58,470 nucleotides of DNA from Prevotella sp. (lineage in GTDB: Bacteria > Bacteroidota > Bacteroidia > Bacteroidales > Bacteroidaceae). Positions 17,516 through 26,751 of the stretch are shown here, one piece after another; position 1 is the first letter of the stretch; each line of letters opens with the position of its first letter. The notes below the pieces were generated by a model. The model was not told the DNA's origin. It saw only the letters and a program-made list of their open reading frames with translations, and did not search any database. The stretch lies in NCBI GenBank assembly GCA_018385335.1, contig JAHAZN010000075.1, positions 1-58,470 of the forward strand. The letters run 5' to 3'. A program made the position numbers and the translations under genes.

Positions 17516-18064
17516 TTACAAAAATACATAATTGAACATAAAAACGAGTTGGGCAATCAACATCAGAAGCACAATCCACGGACTCATCAAAGCCAATCCG
17601 TCAACAAGTTGCTGCCATACATCTTGCCATCTGGTCAGTCGGCCATTGACAAACCCATATACTCCGCTCGACACCATCAGCATGAAACAACAAAGGGGAA
17701 CGAGCGACCTACTCAGGGGCGATGGCCAGAAGTGCCCTGTGACACTAAACATCGCATCCAACCGACCGCCGAGCAGAAAGAATACCAACGTCAGTGTCAC
17801 AACAGAGACAGCTGTGATGCGAAGAGAAAAACCACTCCCTCTGATCATGCCAATGGTCATAGAAACATATAACAGATTGACAAGAAGTGGGATAGAGAGA
17901 CGTTCGCTCCAACCGCCAAGAAGCCATCGGAGACCTTCGTCGCCCAACAGACTGCGGATATCACCCTCCTGCATCCAAGCACTGAGAAGCCACGACAGGG
18001 GCAAGAGTAGCAACTGAAGGGCGATGACAAGGGTGAAGAGATAAACAAACAACCTTTTTCTCAT
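17516..18064 (-). CDS. Small multi-spanning membrane protein of the kdg/two-component operon
   Basis: A 182-aa hydrophobic protein with about five predicted transmembrane segments (near residues 5-30, 58-76, 82-102, 118-138 and 157-180). It has a basic N-terminus, MRKRLFVYLF. No recognised domain. The start codon overlaps the stop of the response regulator gene (TAATG), so it is translationally coupled to the two-component system and probably works with it, for example as an accessory membrane component; that role is inference. It is the last gene of the run beginning at kdgK. The leu promoter lies just downstream. Confidence 0.7.
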   Translation of the reverse strand: MRKRLFVYLFTLVIALQLLLLPLSWLLSAWMQEGDIRSLLGDEGLRWLLGGWSERLSIPLLVNLLYVSMTIGMIRGSGFSLRITAVSVVTLTLVFFLLGGRLDAMFSVTGHFWPSPLSRSLVPLCCFMLMVSSGVYGFVNGRLTRWQDVWQQLVDGLALMSPWIVLLMLIAQLVFMFNYVFL

Positions 18065-18789
18065 TAAGCTTCGTCGGGATGAAGGTTATCAATATCAAGG
18101 ATGCGCAGCTCACAGGCTCTCACCACCAATCGCGTAGCATTGATGCCAAGACGTCCGTCGCTTTGGGGGAAAAGCTTTTGCACCAACTCGTTTTGGCGTT
18201 TCTCCAGACTCTTCACGCCAAAGGGCATGCCACGCAGGTTGGTTATCTGTTCTTTGGTGAAGCCAAGGGCGAGATGACGGAGGAAACGCTCGTCATATTC
18301 ATCTATCTCATAGTCGATAAGTGCATCCTGTCGCTTCAACTCATTGTCAACACTCTTCTTGAATCTATTGACGATACTCTGCAGGATGGGTTGGTTGAAC
18401 ACCATTCGTTTACCTTCCATCACACTTGCCACATCGCCACGGGTAAGCAGTTCGCCACTCTTGAGGATGATGCCATCGGCACCAGCATCGAGCACATCGA
18501 CCCACAACTTCTCATTGAGTATCTCACCCGTAAAGATCAGTACCTTGATATCGGGATGAGCCTCTTTTGTCTGTCGGCAGATGTCAACACCAACGGTGGT
18601 AGAACCGCCTAGACCAAGGTCGAGCAGCACAAGCTGCGGCAGTTCCTGCATCATCAACCGCCAATAGGCATTCTCATCGTCTGCGGTTCCGATGATCTCT
18701 GCCTCGGGAATATCTGTTTTCAGAATACCGAGTGTCCCTCTCAGTTCGAGAGGAACATCTTCAACTACTATGACTTTAAATGGTTCCAT
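18064..18789 (-). CDS. Response regulator (REC domain, C-terminal helix-turn-helix-like region)
   Basis: A 241-aa response regulator. The receiver domain spans about residues 4-125 and holds the expected acidic pair E10-D11, phosphoacceptor D57 (LVLLDLGLGG), switch T87 (LIFTGE) and K110 (IILKSGE). The C-terminal half, with LALGFTKEQITNLRGM and LGINATRLVVRACEL, resembles a LuxR-like helix-turn-helix and is probably DNA binding. It lies 26 bases downstream of the large sensor kinase and overlaps the small membrane protein gene by one base, so its cognate kinase is very likely the neighbour. Targets are not visible; the kdgK-kdgA genes at the head of the operon are obvious candidates. Confidence 0.85.
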   Translation of the reverse strand: MEPFKVIVVEDVPLELRGTLGILKTDIPEAEIIGTADDENAYWRLMMQELPQLVLLDLGLGGSTTVGVDICRQTKEAHPDIKVLIFTGEILNEKLWVDVLDAGADGIILKSGELLTRGDVASVMEGKRMVFNQPILQSIVNRFKKSVDNELKRQDALIDYEIDEYDERFLRHLALGFTKEQITNLRGMPFGVKSLEKRQNELVQKLFPQSDGRLGINATRLVVRACELRILDIDNLHPDEA

Positions 18790-18815
18790 CTTATTATTAA
18801 TAATGTATATACTTG

Positions 18816-21800
18816 TTAGACGGTAAGCTCTCCTGGTAGGTTAACAACTATCTGCTGTCTGCCATCCTCACTCACTGCTCTTATGCCACAGCCTCTAAGA
18901 TGAGTCATCTCCGAGTGATCGCGCACTATCTGTCTGCACATCATATAGATGAAATGTGGCTGCTGGGGTTGGCCAAACATCTGCATATCGAAATGGTCGA
19001 AAGCAGTGGCTGAGAAGACGATTTTTATATAGTCCTTCTGTTCGGAGGTTACTGTCACCTTGAGGTCGGATGAAGCCTGTCTGATCAAACTGCGCATGAG
19101 GAACTGAAGGAGCAGTAGGTTGCCCTTGAATATCACATGATGAGGTAGCAACTCACTGATTTCATCTCCTCTCACTTTGCTGACAGGTAGATAATGGCGC
19201 TCCTGCTGTTTCATACACTGACGAATAAAGAGTCCGTAAAGATCGCGATAGTAGGCGATAGTCTGCCGCAACTCTTCGGCATTGCCGTTGAGCAGTTGAA
19301 GTATCCTACCTGGATAATACATCGTTTCATGTTTGAGCGACGACATGCTATTGTCCATCACGGCATTGATGACATGCAGGTTGTGCTCTTCCTGCTCCAC
19401 CTTATGCAGTTCCTCTTCTATCTGTTCACGACTTAACTGTTGCTGTCTGTCGTGTGCCAGTTCTTCTTCCAAAGCCTTCACTATAATATCGACCACTGTC
19501 CTCAATTCATCCGGGAAGCGTACTGTGGTAAGGTCTTTCACCATGTGCAACTTCTCCTCAGTTGATTGTTTTGATGCCAATACCTTATGTATCGTCTTCA
19601 CACGCTCCAAGCAAAACTTGTAATTTTGATGATGTTTGCCATAGATGAAGTAATAGGCTGGCAGGATAGACAGCAGTAAGAGGAGTAGGAACATCACAGC
19701 CACCGTCTTGTTGCTCTTCACCTCCTGCATCTTCCTACAATAATCGGCAAGCGTATTGTCTGACGACATCTCTTTATAGAGACTGATGTATATCTGATTG
19801 TTATATTGATATAACTGCCACTGATGGAGTGCCAAGGCTGCCACAGCAGCCTCGTTGCGAATGTCAAGGATAGTGTGATAGTCGGTTGGCAGACTGTCTC
19901 TAAGCCAAGTGAGTTCTGCTGCTGTATGGGCATTGCCATCAAGCAGTTTCATCAGATAATGCCCATGTGGATTTTGGGTTAGATAGTAGGCATTGAGATA
20001 GTGATGACAGGAGTCGGCAAAGACAAGGGTCTGATGGTAATCGCCATGGATATTGCTAAAATAGGCACTGTCAGCAAAACTCTTGGCTGTCGAGAGAAAA
20101 CTGGCATCGCGTGTCATTGACTGCTCAACGGTAGCGGCTGCCCTGCCGCTGACACTCGTCATCAGTGTGAATGCAAGCAATAACAGACGTACTATACCAA
20201 GGGGGAGACGGAAGAACACTCTGCTCCCCTGCCCTTTCTCACTCTCTATTCCGAGCATACATACCCTGAATAGTCTGCTCGTCTTCAGATATTTCTCGAT
20301 TATTCCCCTACAATTCATCAGTCCGAAGCCACATCCTTTCATCGCAGTGATCTTCGCATCATCTTTCTGCTGGTCAAAACCCACACCGGTATCTTGCACC
20401 GACACTTCAACATAACTCTCTGTGGTCTGCGCTGAGATGGTCACTTTTCCTCCCTCGGGAGTAAACTTCCTTGCGTTGTCGGCCAAGGTGTTAATCATAA
20501 AAATGGTGAGCATGGGGTCGGCTTTCACTATGGCCTGGGTTGGTACGACATCAAAGGTGATGTTCTTCAGAGTGAACGACATTCTATTGCGCTCTACCAA
20601 CTCAAAAAGTGGTTGAAGAGGAAAGCTCTCCACATGGAGGGTCAACTCTCCTTTACGCAGTTGTATCCAATGGGTAAGTACCTCATTGTCGCTATTGATC
20701 TGTCGTGCCAGATCGGAGATATATTCTCGTCTCGCCTGCTGTGTCTTCTCATCTTCATGCCGATGTGTGAGATGATCCACTTCGTTGAGCATCCTGTCTA
20801 TCAGGGGAATGACAGCCATCGCCTTACTGAGGCGTGCACGGTGTTCGAGTTGCCGATATTCCTCATCCTCAACATTCACCTTGGCAATATTCAAGCGTTC
20901 TTTCAGTTCTTCTGCATTCTCTTGAGCTTCTCTAAAGCGCTGTTCATTCTCCTCACGCCATCTTTCAAGGGGTAGCATGAGTGACTGATAAGAGAAATAC
21001 TTGCGTTTTCTCCTTCGCAGAAGATGAAACACAAAGAGGAGGATAAGGAGGAGAACAACTGACAGGGTAACAACGATGAGGAAAAGATTGAGCTGATTGG
21101 AAGCTGCTTCAAGACTCGAGGCACGTGCTTCGAGATAGCGGTCCTGTCGTGTCAGTTCCTGAAGGTCGAGGTAGTAGTTTCTATTGACGTCGCTCTCCCT
21201 CTTGTTATCAAGTGCCGACCAGGCCACACAGAGCTGTTCATGGATGCCTGCTACCAAGTCTGGGGCTTGAGAGATGATAGGGCGCGACAAAGCTGAGTCA
21301 AGACTGCTCAGTGCTTCTTCAAAATGACCGTTTCTCATCTGACAGGTAGCTAAGGTACGCCAAGCGCCTGCCAACTGATAGCGGTCGCCGTAGTTACGGA
21401 AAAGGAAGATTGGCAAGGAGTCGGGGATTGAGAGATGTTCTGCTATAGCCTCCAAAGCATTGGCTTCAAAGTAGATATAACCTCCTTGACGAGAGATAGT
21501 GAGACAGCGCTCCAAACAGCGCATCTCTTCTGCCATCACCTCCTCTGCCGAATGTCCGGTAATCATGCCTCCTACACCTATATTGTAGAGATAGTTGAGG
21601 TATTGAGCAGTGTCTGACTGTATGACTCCATGAGGCGAGATAGCCTGTAAGGCTTGCTGAGATTGCTCTTTCAGGCCAACATAATAATAATAGGTAGAAT
21701 TGACGATGGCAAATTCGGTCTCGGCATACAGTAATCTTCGCTGCCATCTATCACTCAACTGTGCTCGCTCCTCATCAATTCGTCGCAGTCGAGCCTGTGC

Positions 21801-22190
21801 TTTTTCACGATGTTCATAAAACTCCTTATTATGGGAGCATCGCTGGCATCTCCTCATCTGCTGCACATCAGCTATCAGCAGTTCTATCTGGTTGTCAGTA
21901 TAGTGAGCTACCTGCTTTAGCAGACTGTCAGCCACGTCATACTCCATGTGCATCAAGGCCACGAATGCCTTATTGTTAATGGCTTCTGCCGCGCCGTCAC
22001 CACCGTCTGCCAATGTGAATGCCTGCTCAGCATAGACAGACACCGAGTCAAGATTTCTGTAATGAAAGGCGTAGGCTTTGTCATTCAACTTGTCTGTCTG
22101 TTCTTTATCTGACGAATGACAAGCTGAAAAAAACAAAAGACTGCCTGCTATCATCGATAACAGTGGGCAGTCTTTTGCAATATTGAGCAT
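18816..22190 (-). CDS. Double-module membrane sensor histidine kinase (DUF5112/DUF5113-like lipoprotein hybrid)
   Basis: Start taken at the ATG at 22190 (MLNIAKDCPLLS), 1 base after the kdgA stop; the longer frame overlaps kdgA and lacks a signal sequence. The 1124-aa protein begins with a lipoprotein signal (lipobox FFSAC, Cys24). Next come a periplasmic TPR-like sensor, TM1 (about 368-391) and a cytoplasmic coiled coil. An HATPase domain follows, with N-box NTLADNARKF (about 567), G1 QDTGVGF (about 599) and G2 GCGFGL (about 619). A second hydrophobic span (666-682), a second extracytoplasmic region, TM3 (828-852), a coiled coil and a His-box-like LKHETMYYP (about 952) complete it. The end resembles a decayed ATPase fold. 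The first module lacks an obvious His-box; the second lacks ATP-binding boxes. Assignment to the DUF families is from memory and tentative. Confidence 0.85.
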   Translation of the reverse strand: MLNIAKDCPLLSMIAGSLLFFSACHSSDKEQTDKLNDKAYAFHYRNLDSVSVYAEQAFTLADGGDGAAEAINNKAFVALMHMEYDVADSLLKQVAHYTDNQIELLIADVQQMRRCQRCSHNKEFYEHREKAQARLRRIDEERAQLSDRWQRRLLYAETEFAIVNSTYYYYVGLKEQSQQALQAISPHGVIQSDTAQYLNYLYNIGVGGMITGHSAEEVMAEEMRCLERCLTISRQGGYIYFEANALEAIAEHLSIPDSLPIFLFRNYGDRYQLAGAWRTLATCQMRNGHFEEALSSLDSALSRPIISQAPDLVAGIHEQLCVAWSALDNKRESDVNRNYYLDLQELTRQDRYLEARASSLEAASNQLNLFLIVVTLSVVLLLILLFVFHLLRRRKRKYFSYQSLMLPLERWREENEQRFREAQENAEELKERLNIAKVNVEDEEYRQLEHRARLSKAMAVIPLIDRMLNEVDHLTHRHEDEKTQQARREYISDLARQINSDNEVLTHWIQLRKGELTLHVESFPLQPLFELVERNRMSFTLKNITFDVVPTQAIVKADPMLTIFMINTLADNARKFTPEGGKVTISAQTTESYVEVSVQDTGVGFDQQKDDAKITAMKGCGFGLMNCRGIIEKYLKTSRLFRVCMLGIESEKGQGSRVFFRLPLGIVRLLLLAFTLMTSVSGRAAATVEQSMTRDASFLSTAKSFADSAYFSNIHGDYHQTLVFADSCHHYLNAYYLTQNPHGHYLMKLLDGNAHTAAELTWLRDSLPTDYHTILDIRNEAAVAALALHQWQLYQYNNQIYISLYKEMSSDNTLADYCRKMQEVKSNKTVAVMFLLLLLLSILPAYYFIYGKHHQNYKFCLERVKTIHKVLASKQSTEEKLHMVKDLTTVRFPDELRTVVDIIVKALEEELAHDRQQQLSREQIEEELHKVEQEEHNLHVINAVMDNSMSSLKHETMYYPGRILQLLNGNAEELRQTIAYYRDLYGLFIRQCMKQQERHYLPVSKVRGDEISELLPHHVIFKGNLLLLQFLMRSLIRQASSDLKVTVTSEQKDYIKIVFSATAFDHFDMQMFGQPQQPHFIYMMCRQIVRDHSEMTHLRGCGIRAVSEDGRQQIVVNLPGELTV

Positions 22191-22191
22191 C

Positions 22192-22860
22192 TTATGCACG
22201 AGCCTTGGCAATGTATCCAAGCGCTTCAGCACATTTGTCGGTAATCTTCTGCCAGTCCTGTGCGGCCACCACTTCTTTCGGGAAGAGTTTTGAGCCCATA
22301 CCAACACAGTAAACACCAGCTTTAATCCACTTGGTGAGATTCTCCTCATCAGGAGAAACGCCACCAGTCACCATCAGCTTGGTCCAAGGCATAGGAGCCA
22401 TGAGCCCCTTCACGAGGTTCGCACCGAGCACATCTCCGGGGAACACCTTACACAGGTCGCAGCCTGTCTCCTGTGCAGCACCTACCTCGCTTACACTTCC
22501 GCAACCTGGAGTATAGGGAATGAGACGGCGGTTGCATATTTTTGACACCTCAGGATTGAACAACGGACCAACCACGAAACAGGCACCCAACTGTATGTAG
22601 AGGGCAGCAGTGGCAGGATCAACAATAGAGCCTACACCCATAGCCATCTCTGGGCATTCCTTAGCAGCATACTTCACTACCTCGGCAAATACCTCATGGG
22701 CGAAATCACCACGGTTGGTAAACTCAAAGGCACGCACGCCACCGTCGTAACAGGCCTTCACAACACTCTTGGCCACCTCAGCATCCTTGTGATAGAACAC
22801 GGGGACCATTCCTGTCTGTCCCATTTTGGCCAGAACAGCTATTTTATCAAATTTTGCCAT
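22192..22860 (-). CDS. kdgA: KDPG/4-hydroxy-2-oxoglutarate aldolase
   Basis: Cleaves 2-keto-3-deoxy-6-phosphogluconate into pyruvate and glyceraldehyde-3-phosphate, the last step of uronate and Entner-Doudoroff-type catabolism. Start at the ATG at 22860 ([17 protein letters not shown]); the longer frame runs upstream into the kdgK gap. The 222-aa class I aldolase has [42 protein letters not shown] and the Schiff-base lysine in [10 protein letters not shown], ending with a phosphate-binding [11 protein letters not shown]. It lies 34 bases after kdgK and only 1 base before the sensor kinase gene. Also known as eda. Confidence 0.93.
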   Translation of the reverse strand: MAKFDKIAVLAKMGQTGMVPVFYHKDAEVAKSVVKACYDGGVRAFEFTNRGDFAHEVFAEVVKYAAKECPEMAMGVGSIVDPATAALYIQLGACFVVGPLFNPEVSKICNRRLIPYTPGCGSVSEVGAAQETGCDLCKVFPGDVLGANLVKGLMAPMPWTKLMVTGGVSPDEENLTKWIKAGVYCVGMGSKLFPKEVVAAQDWQKITDKCAEALGYIAKARA

Positions 22861-22894
22861 GTATCTATTAGATATTTCTGTCTGTCTTTCTTTA

Positions 22895-23920
22895 TTATCT
22901 CTGTACACGTCCTGAAGCGTCGCCGCCTGCAAGTGCCTCAACCTCTTCCTTGCTCACCATGTTGAAGTCTCCAGGGATGGTGTGCTTAAGTGCAGAAGCT
23001 GCTACGGCAAACTCGAGAGCCTGTCCCTGATTGTCGGGATAGGTGAGCAGACCATGAATCAGACCACCAGAGAAGGAATCGCCACCACCAACTCGGTCGA
23101 TGATAGGCATGATATCGTAGTGCTTGCTCTGATAGAATTCTTTTCCATTATAGATAAGGGCCTTCCAACCATTATGAGTAGCTGAGAGTGACTCACGGAG
23201 AGTGGAAACAACATACTTAAATCCAAACTCCTTCATCATTCCTTCGAAGATGCCATAATAACCTTCAGCATCAGTCTTACCACCCTCTACGTCTGCATCG
23301 GGCTTGAAACCAAGACAGAGCTGTGCATCCTCTTCATTGCCAATGCACACATCCACATATTTCATAAGTGGGCGCATGATGCTCTGAGCCTTCTCTGAAG
23401 TCCACAGCTTCTTGCGGAAATTAAGGTCAACGGATACTGTCACACCATGACGCTTAGCAGCCTCACAGGCAAGACGGGTGAGCTCAGCAGCCTTATCGCT
23501 AATAGCAGGAGTGATACCACTCCAGTGGAACCAGTCGGCACCCTCCATGATAGCATCGAAATCAAAATCAGAAGCGTCGGCCTCAGCAATAGAACTTCCT
23601 GCACGGTCGTAGATAACCTTAGATGGACGCATCGATGCACCAGTCTCGAGATAATAGATACCCACTCTGTCACCACCACGGGCAATAAAATCGGTATGAA
23701 CACCAAACTTACGCAATGAGTTTACTGCACACTGACCTATCTCGTGCTTAGGTAGCTTAGATACAAAATATGCCTCATGTCCATAGTTGGCACAGCTCAC
23801 AGCCACATTGGCCTCACCGCCACCATAAACGACATCGAAATACTCACTTTGCACAAATCTTTTTTGTCCTGGTGAAGACAAACGGAGCATAATTTCTCCT
23901 AAAGTTACAACTTTTGCCAT
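22895..23920 (-). CDS. kdgK: 2-keto-3-deoxygluconate kinase (PfkB family)
   Basis: Phosphorylates 2-keto-3-deoxygluconate with ATP to KDPG, feeding the adjacent aldolase. The 341-aa PfkB-family sugar kinase has the N-terminal [16 protein letters not shown] (substrate-binding glycine motif) and the C-terminal [17 protein letters not shown] with the catalytic aspartate. It opens the operon kdgK-kdgA-kinase-regulator-membrane protein, and diverges from a lacI-type regulator across a 225-base intergenic region. PfkB members are hard to assign a substrate; here the neighbour kdgA and nearby uxaA make KDG by far the most likely. Confidence 0.9.
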   Translation of the reverse strand: MAKVVTLGEIMLRLSSPGQKRFVQSEYFDVVYGGGEANVAVSCANYGHEAYFVSKLPKHEIGQCAVNSLRKFGVHTDFIARGGDRVGIYYLETGASMRPSKVIYDRAGSSIAEADASDFDFDAIMEGADWFHWSGITPAISDKAAELTRLACEAAKRHGVTVSVDLNFRKKLWTSEKAQSIMRPLMKYVDVCIGNEEDAQLCLGFKPDADVEGGKTDAEGYYGIFEGMMKEFGFKYVVSTLRESLSATHNGWKALIYNGKEFYQSKHYDIMPIIDRVGGGDSFSGGLIHGLLTYPDNQGQALEFAVAASALKHTIPGDFNMVSKEEVEALAGGDASGRVQR

Positions 23921-23968
23921 TGTTTCAAATATTAATAAAGTACGTTAGTTTATTTAAAGTAGTTGCTT

Positions 23969-23984
23969 TTTATAAGCTCATAAA
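23969..23984. promoter_or_regulatory. Candidate operator, imperfect 16-bp palindrome
   Basis: TTTATAAGCTCATAAA is a palindrome around AGCT with one mismatched pair of positions. It lies between the putative kdgK -7 box (23991-23998) and the kdgK start, where a repressor would act, and next to a divergent lacI-family gene. No second copy was found in front of uxaA. Function is inferred from position only. Confidence 0.35.
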
Positions 23985-23990
23985 CGTGCA

Positions 23991-23998
23991 CAAAAATA
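23991..23998 (-). promoter_or_regulatory. Putative -7 box for kdgK (TATTTTTG)
   Basis: Minus strand TATTTTTG fits TAnnTTTG, 70 bases upstream of kdgK. The -33 position lacks a clear TTTG, which would suit a promoter needing activation. Confidence 0.4.
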
Positions 23999-24092
23999 GT
24001 ACTTTTTTTAGAAACGGAAAAATGAATATGAAAAAAACTGCTCTTTTAATCAAAAAACTATCCTTCATTTATCACATATCAAATTTTATTGG

Positions 24093-24100
24093 TACTTTTG
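24093..24100 (+). promoter_or_regulatory. Putative -7 box for the lacI-type gene (TACTTTTG)
   Basis: TACTTTTG fits TAnnTTTG and lies 45 bases upstream of the regulator start; a weak TTTA stands 21 bases further upstream in the -33 position. Confidence 0.45.
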
Positions 24101-24145
24101 TAGCTAAATATCTATTTTCACATGCAAGTGTAAGCCAACGATATT

Positions 24146-25213
24146 ATGACTACGGAGAAAATAAGAATCAAGGATATTGCCCGATTGTCGGGTGTTTCGG
24201 TCGGTACGGTCGACCGCGTACTACATAACCGCCCCAATGTGTCGCCTGTTGCACGAGAAAAGGTTGAAAAGGCACTGAAGGAAATGGACTACCGCCCCAA
24301 CGTGTATGCCAGTGCTCTCGCCTACAACAAGTCATACCGATTCTTTTGTATCATCCCTAAACATGAATCAGAGGCCTATTGGGAGGAGATTGAAGAGGGC
24401 GCTACCAATGCCTGTGAACGCCGAAGAGACTTTAATGTAAGACTTGAGATGCTCTATTATAATCGCTTTCAAATCAACACGTTCATTAAAGCCACCGAAC
24501 AATGTCTTAAAGAGGCTCCCGATGGGGTCATCATCGTTCCTTCAAGGTTGGATGTCACCCGACGTTTCACCGATATACTCCACGAACGCAACATCCCCTT
24601 CATTCTTCTTGATTCTTATATGCCTGACCTCAAGCCACTCTCTTTCTATGGACAGGATTCCTTCTGCAGCGGATATTTCTCAGGTAGGATGCTCATGATG
24701 ATTGCATCTAATGAAAAGGAAATCATGCTAATGAAACAGATGAAGGATGGCAACGTGGCAAGCAAACAACAGGAGAACAGGGAAACAGGATTCCGCCATT
24801 ATATGAGAGATCATTTTCCTGATGTAGTCATCCACGAACTCAACCTTCCATTGGATGAAGTACGTAAGAACTACGACAAGATTCTCGAGGAATTCTTCTC
24901 TGCTCATCCTCATCTGCACCACTGCATCACATTCAACTCTAAAGCGCATATCGTAGGCGACTTCCTGCTGAAAAGCAACAGAAGGAATGTGCAGATTATG
25001 GGCTACGATATGGTACCAAAGAACGCTAACTGCGTAAGACAGGGTTCTATCTCTTTCCTCATAGCACAGCATGCTTACATGCAGGGATTTTCTTGTGTCG
25101 AAACGTTGTTTGAGGCTATCGTACTTAAGAAGGAGGTGACGCCCATCAACTACATGCCTATCGAAGTGCTAACCAAGGAGAATGTGGAATTTTACCGTCG
25201 AATGCAATTGTGA
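24146..25213 (+). CDS. LacI family transcriptional regulator
   Basis: A 355-aa regulator. The N-terminal helix-turn-helix (about residues 6-55) has IRIKDIARLSGVSVGTVDRV, then LHNRPNVSPVAREKV and the hinge helix region MDYRPNVYASALA. The remainder is a periplasmic-binding-protein-like ligand domain (RFFCIIPKHESEAYW ... GYDMVPKNANCVRQGSISF). Such proteins bind palindromic operators and respond to sugars or sugar acids. Its gene diverges from kdgK and is followed 34 bases later by uxaA. It is therefore probably the local regulator of uronate catabolism, with an acid sugar or KDG as ligand; that ligand is inference. Confidence 0.9.
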   Translation: MTTEKIRIKDIARLSGVSVGTVDRVLHNRPNVSPVAREKVEKALKEMDYRPNVYASALAYNKSYRFFCIIPKHESEAYWEEIEEGATNACERRRDFNVRLEMLYYNRFQINTFIKATEQCLKEAPDGVIIVPSRLDVTRRFTDILHERNIPFILLDSYMPDLKPLSFYGQDSFCSGYFSGRMLMMIASNEKEIMLMKQMKDGNVASKQQENRETGFRHYMRDHFPDVVIHELNLPLDEVRKNYDKILEEFFSAHPHLHHCITFNSKAHIVGDFLLKSNRRNVQIMGYDMVPKNANCVRQGSISFLIAQHAYMQGFSCVETLFEAIVLKKEVTPINYMPIEVLTKENVEFYRRMQL

Positions 25214-25247
25214 TAATTATTACTTATCTACATAAAACAAAATCACT

Positions 25248-26744
25248 ATGGAACAACAATTTCTGAAAATCAATCCTGCCGACAGCGTTGTTGTCTGTCT
25301 GCAACCGCTCGCCAAGGGCACTGTCATCAGTATCGATAACAAAAACATCACACTCAGACAGGATACACCTGCTGGACACAAAGTGCTTATCAGTGATACT
25401 GCTGCCGGTGAAGACATCATCAAATATGGCTATCCCATCGGACATGCCATCTCCGACCTGAAGGCTGGCGAATGGGTGAATGAGAATAACCTGAAGACAA
25501 ACCTCAAGGGAACACTCGACTACACCTATCAGCCTATTGACGATGCTCCTTCTATCCCTATGGCTAACCGCACTTTCATGGGCTACAAGCGTAAGAACGG
25601 TGAGGTGGGCACACGCAACGAACTGTGGATTGTTCCTACAGTGGGATGTGTGAACGGCATCGCTGAGAAACTGGCTGAACGAATGAGAGCAGAAACAGGA
25701 TGTGAGGGTATTGATGCCATCCATGCCTGGCACCATAACTACGGTTGCTCACAGTTGAGCGAAGACCATGAGAATACACGTAAGGTGCTGCGCGACCTCG
25801 TGCTCCATCCCAATGCAGGCGGTGTACTCATCGTAGGACTCGGCTGCGAAAACAACCAGCCTGAGGAGTTTGTCAAGTTGCTCGGCGACTACGACAAAGA
25901 GCGTATCCAACTGATGGTGGTGCAAAAGGTTGAGGGCAACGAACTTGAAGTAGGAATGGATATCCTGCGCTCACTCTATGCCACAGCACGCAAAGATCAA
26001 AGGGTGGAACTGCCTGTGTCTCATCTGCGTATAGGACTGAAATGTGGTGGTAGCGACGGCTTCAGCGGCATCACTGCCAACCCCTTGGTAGGAGAGTTCT
26101 CCGACTGGCTGGTGGCTCAGGGGGGAACAACTATCCTCACTGAGGTGCCTGAGATGTTTGGAGCCGAGACCATACTGATGAATCGCTGTAAGACAAAAGA
26201 ACTCTTTAAAAAGACTGTTTCGATGGTCAACGATTTCAAGGAGTATTTCCTTAGTCATGGTGAACCTGTGGGCGAGAATCCCTCTCCAGGAAATAAGGCT
26301 GGTGGTATTTCAACACTCGAAGACAAGGCGCTGGGATGCACACAGAAATGCGGGAGGGCGTTGGTTTCTGGTGTACTGAAATATGGTGATCGTCTGCAGG
26401 AGAATGGTCTCAATCTACTCTCTGCTCCAGGTAACGACCTCGTAGCTTCTACGGCATTGGCTTCAGCAGGATGTCAGATTGTACTGTTCACTACGGGTCG
26501 CGGCACTCCCTTCGGCACCTTTGTCCCAACAATGAAAATTGCTACCAACACTGACCTTGCTACTCGTAAGGCCAACTGGGTAGATTTCAATGCAGGTCAG
26601 CTTGTTGACGGAAAGACAATGCAGCAGCTCCTTCCTGAGTTTATCGATAAAATTATCGAGGTGGCCAGCGGAAACTCACTCACCCGTAACGAGGAGAATG
26701 GCTACCGTGAAATCTCAATCTTCAAGAATGGTGTAACACTCTAA
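25248..26744 (+). CDS. uxaA: Altronate dehydratase (UxaA family)
   Basis: Dehydrates D-altronate to 2-keto-3-deoxygluconate in the galacturonate pathway. The 498-aa protein is full length. A short N-terminal SAF domain (about residues 8-90) precedes the large catalytic region, with MGYKRKNGEVGTRNELWIVP, the metal-site-like HHNYGCSQL, LGCENNQPEEF and GLKCGGSDGFSGITANP, ending with the TGRGTPFGTFVPTMKIATN segment typical of the family. UxaA and galactarate dehydratase (GarD) are related; adjacency to kdgK/kdgA favours altronate. The partner genes uxaB and uxaC are not in the window. Confidence 0.9.
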   Translation: MEQQFLKINPADSVVVCLQPLAKGTVISIDNKNITLRQDTPAGHKVLISDTAAGEDIIKYGYPIGHAISDLKAGEWVNENNLKTNLKGTLDYTYQPIDDAPSIPMANRTFMGYKRKNGEVGTRNELWIVPTVGCVNGIAEKLAERMRAETGCEGIDAIHAWHHNYGCSQLSEDHENTRKVLRDLVLHPNAGGVLIVGLGCENNQPEEFVKLLGDYDKERIQLMVVQKVEGNELEVGMDILRSLYATARKDQRVELPVSHLRIGLKCGGSDGFSGITANPLVGEFSDWLVAQGGTTILTEVPEMFGAETILMNRCKTKELFKKTVSMVNDFKEYFLSHGEPVGENPSPGNKAGGISTLEDKALGCTQKCGRALVSGVLKYGDRLQENGLNLLSAPGNDLVASTALASAGCQIVLFTTGRGTPFGTFVPTMKIATNTDLATRKANWVDFNAGQLVDGKTMQQLLPEFIDKIIEVASGNSLTRNEENGYREISIFKNGVTL

Positions 26745-26751
26745 TCATCTC

